NCBI RefSeq assembly: GCF_046533115.1
Contig: NZ_JAJQRC010000010.1
Location: 1-64,000, forward strand
DNA length: 64,000 nucleotides
Direction: 5' to 3'
Source: JAIRMO01 sp046533115
Lineage (GTDB): Bacteria > Spirochaetota > Spirochaetia > Treponematales > Breznakiellaceae
The notes below the pieces were generated by a model, which saw nothing but the letters and a program-made list of their open reading frames with translations, searched no databases and was not told the origin of the DNA. How positions within the stretch are numbered: position 1 is the stretch's first letter; each line of letters starts with the position of its first letter. Positions 16,441 through 25,476 of the stretch are shown in pieces. The position numbers and the translations under genes were made by a program.

Positions 16441-18177
16441 ATGAAAAGAAGCATCGTGTATTTTATTATATATATTTTATTATCGATTGAGGTTTCCGCT
16501 CAATCAATTATCAACCCCGTCGATTCTTTTTATGATGATCTTCAGGTTTGGGATGCCATGGGACTTGTCCCGGCCCTCCCTCCCCTGCGCCCCTATCCCG
16601 AGGCATTGGTAAAATCAATACTAAAGACCGTGATGGAGGGGGATTCGAGCCTTCAAGGGGAAGAAGCCCGCCGTCACTATGAACGTTTATTCGGTAAACC
16701 CCTCAATCTTGCCGCAGAGGGGATAGGAACGGCCAAAGTCAATGAAGCGGAGGACCGGCAGGAACAGGTTAATGTAAGCGCTATTGCCTTTGGAAGTCTT
16801 CCGGTGCTGAATATTTTTTCTATATCATATGATCTAAACCTGCTTTTGTCGAATAAAGCTCCGGGAGAAGAAATAATTCCTAAAAACTCTGGATACGCCT
16901 ATGATATCTATAAAGATACCGCGGACATAGGACCCTTTAGCGTATACGCGGGATTTAACACCAGTGCCGCGGCAAACTACAAAAATGTTTTGTGGCTGCA
17001 GGGAGGGGTATCCCGTTCTTCGTGGGGTGATTTTTATGATAACGGCGTAGTTATCGGACCGAATGCTATTCACGCGGGAAATATATCCCTGGTTATCCAT
17101 CAACAAAAATGGAATTATACCCTGGCCTTGTTTTTACTTTCCGCATCCTCCGATGTACCGACAAACCCCTATACCAGACCTTACCCGGAAAAGTTTATGT
17201 CCTTACATTCCATAGGGTATAGTCCCTGGGACTGGCTTAGTCTTACGGTTTATGAAAACGCGGTTTTCGGCCAGCGGTTTGAACCGTTGTATTTATTGCC
17301 GATCTCCCCTTTTATGGTTTCTCAGGAACTGATCGGCGTGAGTGATGACAATATACAGATGGGACTTTCCTTTAAAATAAAACCCCTTAAGGGATTATCC
17401 TGGGCTACCAATATATTTTTAGATGACGCCCAGTTTAATGATATGGTGCGTTTTAAATTTGATACGAAAATAAGGACCGCCGTTCAAAGCGGTATTACCT
17501 GGGCGCCCTCTTTTCCTTTTATATCCCTGGTGCAGCTGGATTATACCCTGATTACTCCCTATACGTATACCCATGAGGATGATTCCGATGACGGGATAAA
17601 TTATCAAAACTACACCAACAATGGGCGGAGCCTTGGAGCGGCCATTCCTCCCAATTCGGATCGAATTTCCTTAACCGGTAAATTTGAACCCTTCAAAACC
17701 CTCAAGGTCAATACCTCGGCGGTTTTTATCCGTCATGCCAATGTAAACGAATCCCTTCCCTGGGATGTGGCGGCGCCCTATCTTTACAGCGCCAATTCGG
17801 TCTACTCCGACGGCGGAATTTTGGATTCTCCCAATGCCGGGGAGGGATATTTTGATTACGCCCATCATCATCTTATGTTTATGGAGCAGGATACCAAACA
17901 ATATATCACGCAACTGGGACTGGACTTGTTATGGGAACTGCCGCCTTTAACTTTTGGAACCATCACTTTTTCTTTGGGGTATATGTTTGAATATATTTAT
18001 AACGACGGAGTGGACCGGAATATGTTTACCGGCTATGAATTGGCCGTACCGCCTCCGGGGGGACATACTCAGGCTGTAATACAACAAAAGATTTCCGACG
18101 CAAAAAGCGAATGGAAAAACAACCTGTCCAACCGTTTAAATCACTATCTTACCCTGGGGATGCGGCTCCTTTTTTAA
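16441..18177 (+). CDS. Predicted outer-membrane beta-barrel protein, capsule-assembly (Wzi)-like candidate
   Basis: I do not recognise a named family with certainty. The 578-residue protein has a signal peptide of about 20 residues (cleavage near VSA-QS) and a short N-terminal helical part (YDDLQVWDAMGLVPALPPLR). Many alternating aromatic/polar strands follow, and the chain ends in Phe (LTLGMRLLF), the classic C-terminal residue of outer-membrane barrels. The plan of a short helical start followed by a large barrel resembles Wzi-type lectins that hold capsular glycan at the cell surface, which would fit its place in a glycan locus. It is the only plus-strand gene between 14.9 and 63.8 kb and has its own strong promoter. 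Confidence 0.6.
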   Translation: MKRSIVYFIIYILLSIEVSAQSIINPVDSFYDDLQVWDAMGLVPALPPLRPYPEALVKSILKTVMEGDSSLQGEEARRHYERLFGKPLNLAAEGIGTAKVNEAEDRQEQVNVSAIAFGSLPVLNIFSISYDLNLLLSNKAPGEEIIPKNSGYAYDIYKDTADIGPFSVYAGFNTSAAANYKNVLWLQGGVSRSSWGDFYDNGVVIGPNAIHAGNISLVIHQQKWNYTLALFLLSASSDVPTNPYTRPYPEKFMSLHSIGYSPWDWLSLTVYENAVFGQRFEPLYLLPISPFMVSQELIGVSDDNIQMGLSFKIKPLKGLSWATNIFLDDAQFNDMVRFKFDTKIRTAVQSGITWAPSFPFISLVQLDYTLITPYTYTHEDDSDDGINYQNYTNNGRSLGAAIPPNSDRISLTGKFEPFKTLKVNTSAVFIRHANVNESLPWDVAAPYLYSANSVYSDGGILDSPNAGEGYFDYAHHHLMFMEQDTKQYITQLGLDLLWELPPLTFGTITFSLGYMFEYIYNDGVDRNMFTGYELAVPPPGGHTQAVIQQKISDAKSEWKNNLSNRLNHYLTLGMRLLF

Positions 18178-18184
18178 GCCCCGG

Positions 18185-19282
18185 TTACACTCGCTTTCGT
18201 TCCGCGATTATCCGCCCTACCCGCCGGATAAATTCTTCCCGGGAAAATTGTTTTACCTGATCCGTAAATTGCCGCCGGCCGGTAAAATTGCCCTCCAGGG
18301 CCTCAAATTTATCCAGGGCCGCCATCAAGGAGGCCGGGGTCTGCTCGTCAAAGAAAAGGCCGGTTACGTTTTCCTTTACCGTGTCCAGGACCCCTCCCCG
18401 GCGGAAGGCGATAACCGGACAACCGGCGGCATTGGCCTCAATGGGAATAAGCCCTAAGTCCTCAATGCCGGGGAAAAGCAGGGCCCGGGCCCGGGAGAAA
18501 TAGTCCGCGATTTCACCTTCCGTAAGCCGTCCGGTAAAGGTAACGAGGCCGCTTTTTTCGCAGCGGCGGATATCCCGCTTCCGGGCGCCGGCGCCGGCGA
18601 CAACCAGTTTCCGGCCCGAGGCGATACAGGCCTCAAGGGCAATATCCAGGCGCTTATAGGGAACGATCTGTCCGAAAAAGAGGTAAAAATCCTCCGCTTT
18701 CCGCGGAACCGAAAGGTAGGGTTCAATATTCGCCGGGCCGAATACCACTTCGGCATCCCGGTTATAGTACCGCTTTATCCTTTTGGCCACATAGGAGGAA
18801 TTGGTGATAAACCGGTCCACCAAATTGGCGGAGTACACATCCCACACCCGGAGGGAAGAAACCAGGTGTTTCATAAAAAAACGCACCGCCATTCCTGATT
18901 TCCGAAAATAATCGTGGTACATATCCCAGATATACCGCATCGGACTGTGGCAATAACAGATATGATATGCGTCAGGATGGGGGACCACCCCCTTGGCAGG
19001 TCCCGCCTCACTGGAGATGACGAGGTCGTATTCCTGCAGGTCAAATTCTTTTAAGGCAGCGGGCATCAGGGGCATATATTTTTGGTACAGCCTCCGGGCA
19101 AAGGGCAGTTTATTAATAGAGGAAGTATAGATTTTATGGGCATTGATCAACGCCGAGATCCCCGCGGGATCGTACACATGGGTGTATATATCCGCTTCGG
19201 GAAATAATCCCAGCAGAGCCTCAAGCATCTTCTCCCCGCCCCGCATATTGATAAGCCAATAATGGACAATGGCGACTTTCAA
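18185..19282 (-). CDS. Glycosyltransferase family 4 (WbaZ-like)
   Basis: A 365-residue GT-B fold retaining glycosyltransferase, cytoplasmic. The opening IVHYWLINMRGGEKMLEALL and the following YDLVISSEAGPAKGV and CYCHSPMRYIWDMYHDY blocks match the WbaZ-like mannosyltransferase group. The C-terminal GT4 domain contains FFGQIVPYKRLDIAL and the E-x7-E-type donor motif IEDLGLIPIEANAAGCPV near residue 285. WbaZ uses GDP-mannose; here the donor could also be a GDP-heptose from the upstream genes, which is inference. It starts directly (0 bp) after the neighbouring GT4 gene, so the two share a transcript. Confidence 0.88.
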   Translation of the reverse strand: MKVAIVHYWLINMRGGEKMLEALLGLFPEADIYTHVYDPAGISALINAHKIYTSSINKLPFARRLYQKYMPLMPAALKEFDLQEYDLVISSEAGPAKGVVPHPDAYHICYCHSPMRYIWDMYHDYFRKSGMAVRFFMKHLVSSLRVWDVYSANLVDRFITNSSYVAKRIKRYYNRDAEVVFGPANIEPYLSVPRKAEDFYLFFGQIVPYKRLDIALEACIASGRKLVVAGAGARKRDIRRCEKSGLVTFTGRLTEGEIADYFSRARALLFPGIEDLGLIPIEANAAGCPVIAFRRGGVLDTVKENVTGLFFDEQTPASLMAALDKFEALEGNFTGRRQFTDQVKQFSREEFIRRVGRIIAERKRV

Positions 19283-20368
19283 TCAACACCTCCCAGCCGA
19301 GGGATCGGTTAGTTCATTTAAGATGAGGGACGCCGTTTTTTTGAACGTATATTTTGAGGATAAAAACTCGGGTAACTCCATCGGTTCCGGTTCTTTTTGA
19401 GATAGGATCTCCCTTAGTTTTTTTTCAAGATCCCCGCTGTCTCCGGCGCGAAAAAACACCACCGGAAAATCGGCGTATATTTCCTTAAAAACCGGAATAT
19501 CGGAAATCAAGGCCCTGGTACCCCTCGCCATCGCTTCCAGGGGAGGGAGACCGAATCCTTCATACAGGGAGGGCTGGACCAGCAGCGCGGCTTCGATGAG
19601 GAGATCCTTTAATTGGCCTTCAGAAATAGGGCCGGTAAATTCCACCATGGCCGGATCGATCCCTTCCAGTTTTTTTAACGCCTCCGTATCGGAGGATCTA
19701 AAATTATCCTTTTGGCCGACAATAATAAGCTTTTCCCGCAGGCCCGCGGCTTTCGCCCGGAAAAAGGCCTCCAAAAGGCACCAGAGCCCCTTGTGCCTTT
19801 TAATATTCCCGATAAAAAGAATGATTTCCTTTTTCTTTGTATTTTTGGGCGGCTGCTCCATAAGAGCGGGCAATACGGCGCTATAGGTAACGATAATTGG
19901 TTTAGCGCTGCCAAAAAAATGTTTTATCCTTGATTTTGAAAAGTCGGAAACGGTGAATATTTTTGTTGAACGGCGGCAGGCCCGTTTAAGAAAAAATATC
20001 CTTAGGGCAAGCCCCGGGGGAGAAAAAAGCTCCGGCATATCGGGGAAAATAACATCATGGATGGTGGTGTAGACCGGGACCCTGATTCCCGGAGGGATAT
20101 TAAAAAAGGGGGAATAAAACAAATCGGCGGCATTAATTCGTTTTTTTATAGGGGGTGGAAAAAAAAACAGTTCCTGTAATGAAAACGGTTTAATGGTACA
20201 GGGGATACATTCCGCGTTTTGATAGGGTTTTATCAGGGGAGTTAACTTTTCCGCATCCCCCAGAAGGATACATTGATGGGAAGAATCAAGAAAATAAGGA
20301 AGGCAGCCACGGATATAGACGCCGATACCGCTGGAATCAATCATGCGGCAGTCAATGAGCAGCTTCAT
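19283..20368 (-). CDS. Glycosyltransferase family 4
   Basis: A 361-residue GT-B enzyme for glycan assembly. The N-terminal domain opens LLIDCRMIDSSGIGVYIRG, and the C-terminal domain has FIGNIKRHKGLWCLLEAF and the donor motif YEGFGLPPLEAMARGTRAL near residue 265. The ATG at 20368 overlaps the end of the heptose bifunctional gene by 17 bp, and the next gene begins immediately after its stop, indicating tight translational coupling. Acceptor and donor are not known; its place after the heptose activation genes makes a heptosyl or mannosyl role plausible. Confidence 0.87.
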   Translation of the reverse strand: MKLLIDCRMIDSSGIGVYIRGCLPYFLDSSHQCILLGDAEKLTPLIKPYQNAECIPCTIKPFSLQELFFFPPPIKKRINAADLFYSPFFNIPPGIRVPVYTTIHDVIFPDMPELFSPPGLALRIFFLKRACRRSTKIFTVSDFSKSRIKHFFGSAKPIIVTYSAVLPALMEQPPKNTKKKEIILFIGNIKRHKGLWCLLEAFFRAKAAGLREKLIIVGQKDNFRSSDTEALKKLEGIDPAMVEFTGPISEGQLKDLLIEAALLVQPSLYEGFGLPPLEAMARGTRALISDIPVFKEIYADFPVVFFRAGDSGDLEKKLREILSQKEPEPMELPEFLSSKYTFKKTASLILNELTDPSAGRC

Positions 20369-21662
20369 TGTCTTTTATCATTGATTCGGTGAAACCCTTA
20401 AGGTTTTTAAATACCAATAGCTTAGGTCCGTATTTTTCGCGCAGTCTGTTTTCTGTTTCATATTCCGCTGTTAAAAATACCGGCCTGCATCCCGCGGCAA
20501 TCCCTGCCCCTATATCCCGTTCATCATCCCCCACCATATAGGATTGGGACAAGTCTATATGATATTTTTTCGCGGCCCGGAGTATAAGACCGGGTTTCGG
20601 CTTCCGGCAGTCGCAATCAATTTTGTATTCCGGCCGTTCCCCGGGGAATCCCCGGTCGGGGTGATGGGGGCAATAAAAAATATCATTCACCAGGGCGCCG
20701 GCCTTGCCTAATTCGGTTTCCATCTTATGATGGATTAATTCCAGTTCCTCAATGGTAGCTTCCCCCCGGGCAATAATCGGCTGATTAGTAATAACTATCG
20801 CCAAATATCCCGCTTTATTTATGCTCAGGACCGCTTCCGCAGCGCCTTCCAATAATTCAAAATCTTCCGGCCGGGTGATAAATCCGCGCAGCCGGTTAAC
20901 CGTGCCATCCCGATCGATAAAAACGGCCCGCTGGGGATGGGACAGATTACGGCGGCTTACCATGCCATTTTTTATATCCGCGGAAACCTGGGTGTATCGT
21001 TCAACGGTTCCCATATCCTTGATATATTCCGGGGTGGTATAGGCAAAAATACGATTCGACCTTATCAGGGGTTTTAATATATCCCGGTCAAGATCAACTT
21101 TTTCCTTCCCGGGATGAGCTGTTTCCAACAGTTCCCTGGATACTATATGGATTCCGGAATTAACCAGATTTTTATAATACTGCCGGGGGTCTTCCTTGTT
21201 AAGCCAGTCAATTACCCGCCCTTCCCCGTCGGTGATGATAATCGCGCTGTCATGGGGGTGGCTGTTCGGGTGAACAACCAAAGTCGCCAGGGCTTTTTTT
21301 TCCTGATGAAAGGCAATAAGCCGATTAAGATCCACATCGAAAATAAGGTCGCCGTTAATAAGGAGAAAATCTCCGGTAATATCTTCGAGCTTGAATAAAG
21401 CGCCGGCGGTTCCCAGGGGTTCCGTTTCCGTATAATAGGATATGGTACAGCCAAAACGGCTCCCATCGCCAAAATAATCTTTAATGTGCTGTCCCAAATG
21501 ACCTATAATGATAACCAGGTCTTTTAGATGGTTATTGATAAGACAACTAATCTGATACTCCAGGATCGGCTTGCCGCAGATAGGGATCATCGGTTTGGGG
21601 ATATCCGACGCGATGGAACTTACCCTGGTCCCTTTGCCGCCGGCCATGATAAGGGTTTTCAT
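20352..21662 (-). CDS. Bifunctional heptose-1-phosphate nucleotidyltransferase / heptose bisphosphatase (HddC-GmhB fusion)
   Basis: A 436-residue fusion. Residues 1-230 form a sugar nucleotidyltransferase: MAGGKGTRVSSIASDIPKPM, with the pyrophosphorylase loop and LINGDLIFDVD metal site. Residues 242-425 form a HAD phosphatase of the GmhB type: FIDRDGTVNRLRG with the nucleophile Asp, and zinc ligands in YCPHHPDRGF and CDCRKPKPG. Together with HddA this covers the GDP-(or ADP-)D-glycero-D-manno-heptose route: kinase, bisphosphatase, nucleotidyltransferase. The isomerase GmhA is not in the window. It sits 20 bp after hddA and overlaps the following GT4 by 17 bp. Confidence 0.87.
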   Translation of the reverse strand: MKTLIMAGGKGTRVSSIASDIPKPMIPICGKPILEYQISCLINNHLKDLVIIIGHLGQHIKDYFGDGSRFGCTISYYTETEPLGTAGALFKLEDITGDFLLINGDLIFDVDLNRLIAFHQEKKALATLVVHPNSHPHDSAIIITDGEGRVIDWLNKEDPRQYYKNLVNSGIHIVSRELLETAHPGKEKVDLDRDILKPLIRSNRIFAYTTPEYIKDMGTVERYTQVSADIKNGMVSRRNLSHPQRAVFIDRDGTVNRLRGFITRPEDFELLEGAAEAVLSINKAGYLAIVITNQPIIARGEATIEELELIHHKMETELGKAGALVNDIFYCPHHPDRGFPGERPEYKIDCDCRKPKPGLILRAAKKYHIDLSQSYMVGDDERDIGAGIAAGCRPVFLTAEYETENRLREKYGPKLLVFKNLKGFTESMIKDNEAAH

Positions 21663-21681
21663 AAAAAAGAACGCTCCTCAA

Positions 21682-22716
21682 CTAAGGGTGGTAAATGGTC
21701 CATGCCTGGGTACCTATCTCGGTAAACGAAGGGGTTAGAACCATACCCTCTTTTTCCTTGAGGGCCCTGATGAGCTTAATACGATTACAGGGATTAGTAT
21801 AGATCATCATAAAGCCGCCGCCGCCGGCGCCGGAAATTTTTGCGGATTCGGCCCCGTTATCCAGGACATACTGGTAAAGTTCATTAAGAAAGGAATTGGT
21901 GATAGACGCGGCGGCATTCTTTTTGGCTGCCCATCCATGGAGAAGGCATAAGGAAAATGATTTAAAATCCCCTTTAAGCAGGGCTTCCTTCATTAATACC
22001 GCCTGGCGCTTCATTTCGTGCATGCCTTCTATGTTTTTATTATCCCCCCGCCGGGCGTGTTCGATCTGCTCGTTGATTATATTAGAACTTTCCCGGGATA
22101 CGCCGGTGTAGTAAAGAACCAGGGAAACTTCCAGCTCGTTTCTGATCCACCGTTTTAACCTGAGGGGGTTTACAATTACTTTTTCATTTTCAAAAAATTC
22201 CATAAAGTTAAAGCCGCCGAAGGTAGCGGCATATTGATCTTGTTTGCCGCCGGTTAATCCCAAATCGATCCGTTCTACGCGATAAGCAAGGTCGGCTATG
22301 TCATATTCACCCAAGGGGAGGTTAAGCCATTCCACAAAAGCTTTAACCATGGCAACCACCATGGTTGAAGAAGAACCAAGCCCCGAGCCCGCGGGGGCAT
22401 CCGAGAAGGTAGTCATCTTGAAGGACAGGGGCTTTCCGCCGCAGTAATCCGATACGATGCGGTTATAAACTCCACGGTGAAGGGGCAATAGGGTCGATCT
22501 TTCCAGCCGGGAACGGGAATCAAATTCTTCCTGGGCGTTAATATCGGCGGCCTGAAAAATAATACGGCCGTTATCCAGGGGCTCTATAGAACAATAGGCA
22601 TAAAGATCAATGGTAGCGTTGAGTACATAACCGCCGTAAAGGTTATAGTAGGCGGCGATATCGGTACCACCCCCCGCAAGGCCGAGCCGCAAGGGAGCTT
22701 TTGAACGAATTATCAT
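21682..22716 (-). CDS. hddA: D-glycero-alpha-D-manno-heptose-7-phosphate kinase
   Basis: A GHMP kinase that phosphorylates heptose 7-phosphate at C1. The 344-residue protein shows the family N-terminal substrate motif APLRLGLAGGGTDIAAYYN, the ATP loop DAPAGSGLGSSSTMVVAMVKAF near residue 105 and the C-terminal KISGAGGGGFMMIY. These are typical of HddA and the related Lmb/dha kinases. ATG 22716 is preferred: GGAGG lies 9 nt upstream, and the earlier ATG at 22740 would overlap the previous gene. It is followed by the HddC-GmhB fusion. A fucokinase-like alternative is less likely given that neighbour. Confidence 0.88.
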   Translation of the reverse strand: MIIRSKAPLRLGLAGGGTDIAAYYNLYGGYVLNATIDLYAYCSIEPLDNGRIIFQAADINAQEEFDSRSRLERSTLLPLHRGVYNRIVSDYCGGKPLSFKMTTFSDAPAGSGLGSSSTMVVAMVKAFVEWLNLPLGEYDIADLAYRVERIDLGLTGGKQDQYAATFGGFNFMEFFENEKVIVNPLRLKRWIRNELEVSLVLYYTGVSRESSNIINEQIEHARRGDNKNIEGMHEMKRQAVLMKEALLKGDFKSFSLCLLHGWAAKKNAAASITNSFLNELYQYVLDNGAESAKISGAGGGGFMMIYTNPCNRIKLIRALKEKEGMVLTPSFTEIGTQAWTIYHP

Positions 22717-22733
22717 ATGTAATTCCTCCGGTT

Positions 22734-25409
22734 TTACCATTTTTCCGCCCTTTCCCAGTTTGCGGGATCAAAAATATTGGTGTGGACATAATAATCTTTT
22801 TTCGGATCCAGCATAAAGGTGGTGGTCATCGGATCCGCCAGATGTATGCTTCCGGATATCGCTATATATAAGGGCGATTTTTTTGCTTCCGTGTCAATCC
22901 CTTTTCCGGTAAAAGGATTTATCGGCCCTTCGATCTGATCCTTTACGGCAAGGTATGGTACGTCGGCATTGGACATAAAGGTCATATCGGTCTTTAAGTT
23001 TCCCTTGGCATTAAAATCTTTTACCATCAAGAGGGGATTAAATTGATCCACATTAAAAGGAAGTCCTATTTTTGTGACAAAATTCGGCTCTGGTCCGTGA
23101 TCGGAGACCAAAATAATACGGGAATTATCATACAGGTCCTGCTCTTTTAAATATTCAAACCATTCGGCAAGCCGTTTGAATGCCGCGGCATTGATGTGAT
23201 AGGCCATTTCTTTTTTAAACGGACTGTTTCCGTAATTTGTTACATTCAAGACCGGCCGGTATTCGGGCGCTTGAAGAAAGGACGTTTCATGAGTAGTATT
23301 GTTAACCATAATAAGAGCGGTATTTATCTCTTTATCGGTAACTGCGGTAAGTTTAGGCAAATAATCCAGTACCGAATAGCCGTTAAGGGTCAGGGTTGTT
23401 TTTTGTGACGATACCGGAGCGCACCAATCTCCCTGCAGATAAATACCCTGCCTGAAAGCCGGCGGAGCAATCTTAAAAATACTGTACCAAAAGAGATTCC
23501 GCTTTAAGATATCACTGGTTGAAGGAAAATTGATATCATGTTCTTTTATCCATAGCTTGGTATAAACAGAATCGGTAACAAGCGCCTTTACCTTAGGATA
23601 GGGATCATATATACGCAGATCTTCTTTAGTACTGTAATTGGGATAAGGAGGATCGGTAACCGTTACCGAATAACCGGCTTCGGAAAAAATTCGGGGAAGC
23701 ATTAACAGGGATTCGTTATGCTTTATTACAACGGGTACCTCGTCACGCTTGTTTATTTCCCGAGGGGTGTATTCATAACCGCCAAAAAGAGGAGGAGCGC
23801 CTATACTGGTATATCCGTTAAACGAAACGGTATTCGGATAAAAAACAAAACCTTCATAAACAGAATAAAGTTCGGGGCTTTCATCAAAGATGTAAGGAAG
23901 AAAGACACTGACCGCCCGATCCAGCATGATAAGAACGGTATTTTTTCCTGCCTTTGATAAAGTAAAGATGGGTGTTACCTGGGTTAATTCGGAAATACGG
24001 TTGTTATGGTATTCCCGCGAGGCCGAATATTCCTTTTGTATTAAAAATATATGGTAAGCGGATAAACCGGTAATGGAAAACAGGCATAATAAAGCGGCGA
24101 CCGTTATAAATTTCAGTTTGCGGGAAAAATATAAAATCAGGACAAACAAAGCTAGTATAAGCAGGACGGCAAGATTGCGTATAATTTCCGGCAAACCATG
24201 GCTTATCGACGAGTTATAAACAAGATTAACGGAAATGATTCCATAATTCCCCGCAAACAAAAAAACATTACAGAGCGCAAACATAAGGACCATAGGGGCC
24301 GCGACAGCAAAGATGTTTTTTACTTTCCGGGAGAAAAGGAAAAAGAGGCATGAAGACCAAAAAATAAAAAACCCAAAGGATTGCTTTGCCGTATTGGCGA
24401 TAAAAAAAACCGGGGTAGTATAATTATCAATATAGGAAAATTCAAGGGGAGAAGAAACTATCAGCAGGGATGGAATAAAAAATCCGGTAAGCACCCAAAG
24501 AGCCGCCATAGGAACCATAAAGTCAAGAAAACCGGTGTAAACCGGGATGCATACCCTTCGCGGCAGACAGGAAAGCAGTTTTTTTGCCAAAGGGATTATC
24601 CAGGGAACAAGGCTCACAACAATAAATAAAACGGCCAGCAATAATCTTAAGCTGAAATTACCCTTATAAATCGTCATAATATACAGGGATAAAAAAATAC
24701 AAACCAAACTAAATAAAAATATCACTATTTTGAATTTGTGCTTATAACTTATCTTGTAATAGATATCTTTGACTAAAGAAAAAACATTATTCATCGTCCA
24801 GTACAATACCAAGCCGGAGGGTGAATTATAAAGCAGGATAAGAAAAACCGCCGCCATGCCAAATAACTGTACCTTTTCCTTCAAGGGAAAGCCGCTGGTA
24901 TATACCGCACCGGCAAGACAGTTGATCAGGGTCATCAAAACCGGAAGAAGATTTATTCCGCCCCCCAGCGGAACAAGGCCATCCGGGGCGCCTAAATCGC
25001 GGATAAAAAGAAACGAGGTCCCATTCAAAGTCTCAAGCCGTGAAAGATAGGAATAGGCGGCAATAAAAAAGGGGATTTGAATTAAAAGACCAAAGGTACT
25101 CCTTAGGGCATAAACCGGATGGTAATTATTCTGACGGTAGTAGGTCGAAAGGAGCATATATTGCTCATCGCCCCTGGATACGGACTTTATTTTTTTAATT
25201 TTTGGCTTGAGCTTTTTCTGAATATCGCGTTCAAGCTGCTGCCATTGTTCGGCTACGGCATAGAGGGGCAGGCATAATAAGCTGACGGTAATACTCACAC
25301 CGACAATCGAAAAACCGGTATTCTTGAATATTTTTCCGGTAAAGACAAAAACAATTTCGATAATTTGTACAAGGGGATAAATGATAATAGTGTAAAGATT
25401 ATTTAACAT
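22734..25409 (-). CDS. YidC-like domain fused to a membrane sulfatase/LTA-synthase-like transferase
   Basis: An 891-residue multi-domain membrane protein. Residues 1-222 resemble the YidC/Oxa1 core: a first helix (residues 32-50), a charged hairpin (55-98), QIPFFIAAYSYL (111-122) and NSPSGLVLYWTMNNVFSLVKDIYY (195-218). The groove arginine of insertases (E. coli R366) aligns with Ser43 in SITVSLLCLPL. Residues 225-455 hold about six to seven further helices. Residues 488-885 are an alkaline-phosphatase-superfamily domain: VLIMLDRAV with metal ligand Asp497, likely nucleophile Thr534 in NGYTSIG, and LVSDHGPEP with Asp770/His771. Such domains move phospho-headgroups between lipids and glycans outside the membrane. 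The weak ribosome binding site is a minor concern; the start is the first ATG. It lies between the cytidylyltransferase and hddA. The fusion joint is seamless in one frame. Confidence 0.85.
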   Translation of the reverse strand: MLNNLYTIIIYPLVQIIEIVFVFTGKIFKNTGFSIVGVSITVSLLCLPLYAVAEQWQQLERDIQKKLKPKIKKIKSVSRGDEQYMLLSTYYRQNNYHPVYALRSTFGLLIQIPFFIAAYSYLSRLETLNGTSFLFIRDLGAPDGLVPLGGGINLLPVLMTLINCLAGAVYTSGFPLKEKVQLFGMAAVFLILLYNSPSGLVLYWTMNNVFSLVKDIYYKISYKHKFKIVIFLFSLVCIFLSLYIMTIYKGNFSLRLLLAVLFIVVSLVPWIIPLAKKLLSCLPRRVCIPVYTGFLDFMVPMAALWVLTGFFIPSLLIVSSPLEFSYIDNYTTPVFFIANTAKQSFGFFIFWSSCLFFLFSRKVKNIFAVAAPMVLMFALCNVFLFAGNYGIISVNLVYNSSISHGLPEIIRNLAVLLILALFVLILYFSRKLKFITVAALLCLFSITGLSAYHIFLIQKEYSASREYHNNRISELTQVTPIFTLSKAGKNTVLIMLDRAVSVFLPYIFDESPELYSVYEGFVFYPNTVSFNGYTSIGAPPLFGGYEYTPREINKRDEVPVVIKHNESLLMLPRIFSEAGYSVTVTDPPYPNYSTKEDLRIYDPYPKVKALVTDSVYTKLWIKEHDINFPSTSDILKRNLFWYSIFKIAPPAFRQGIYLQGDWCAPVSSQKTTLTLNGYSVLDYLPKLTAVTDKEINTALIMVNNTTHETSFLQAPEYRPVLNVTNYGNSPFKKEMAYHINAAAFKRLAEWFEYLKEQDLYDNSRIILVSDHGPEPNFVTKIGLPFNVDQFNPLLMVKDFNAKGNLKTDMTFMSNADVPYLAVKDQIEGPINPFTGKGIDTEAKKSPLYIAISGSIHLADPMTTTFMLDPKKDYYVHTNIFDPANWERAEKW

Positions 25410-25476
25410 GGGAATATTTTTCTATTGCATTTCCAGTTGCGGATAAAATGCCGAAGATTTCAGAGGTTTTATTGGG

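Noticed and set aside
22734..25409. Two separate genes (yidC and a sulfatase) joined by an assembly error
   Set aside because: The frame is continuous, the linker contains plausible membrane helices and no start or stop signal separates the parts; still worth confirming with reads.
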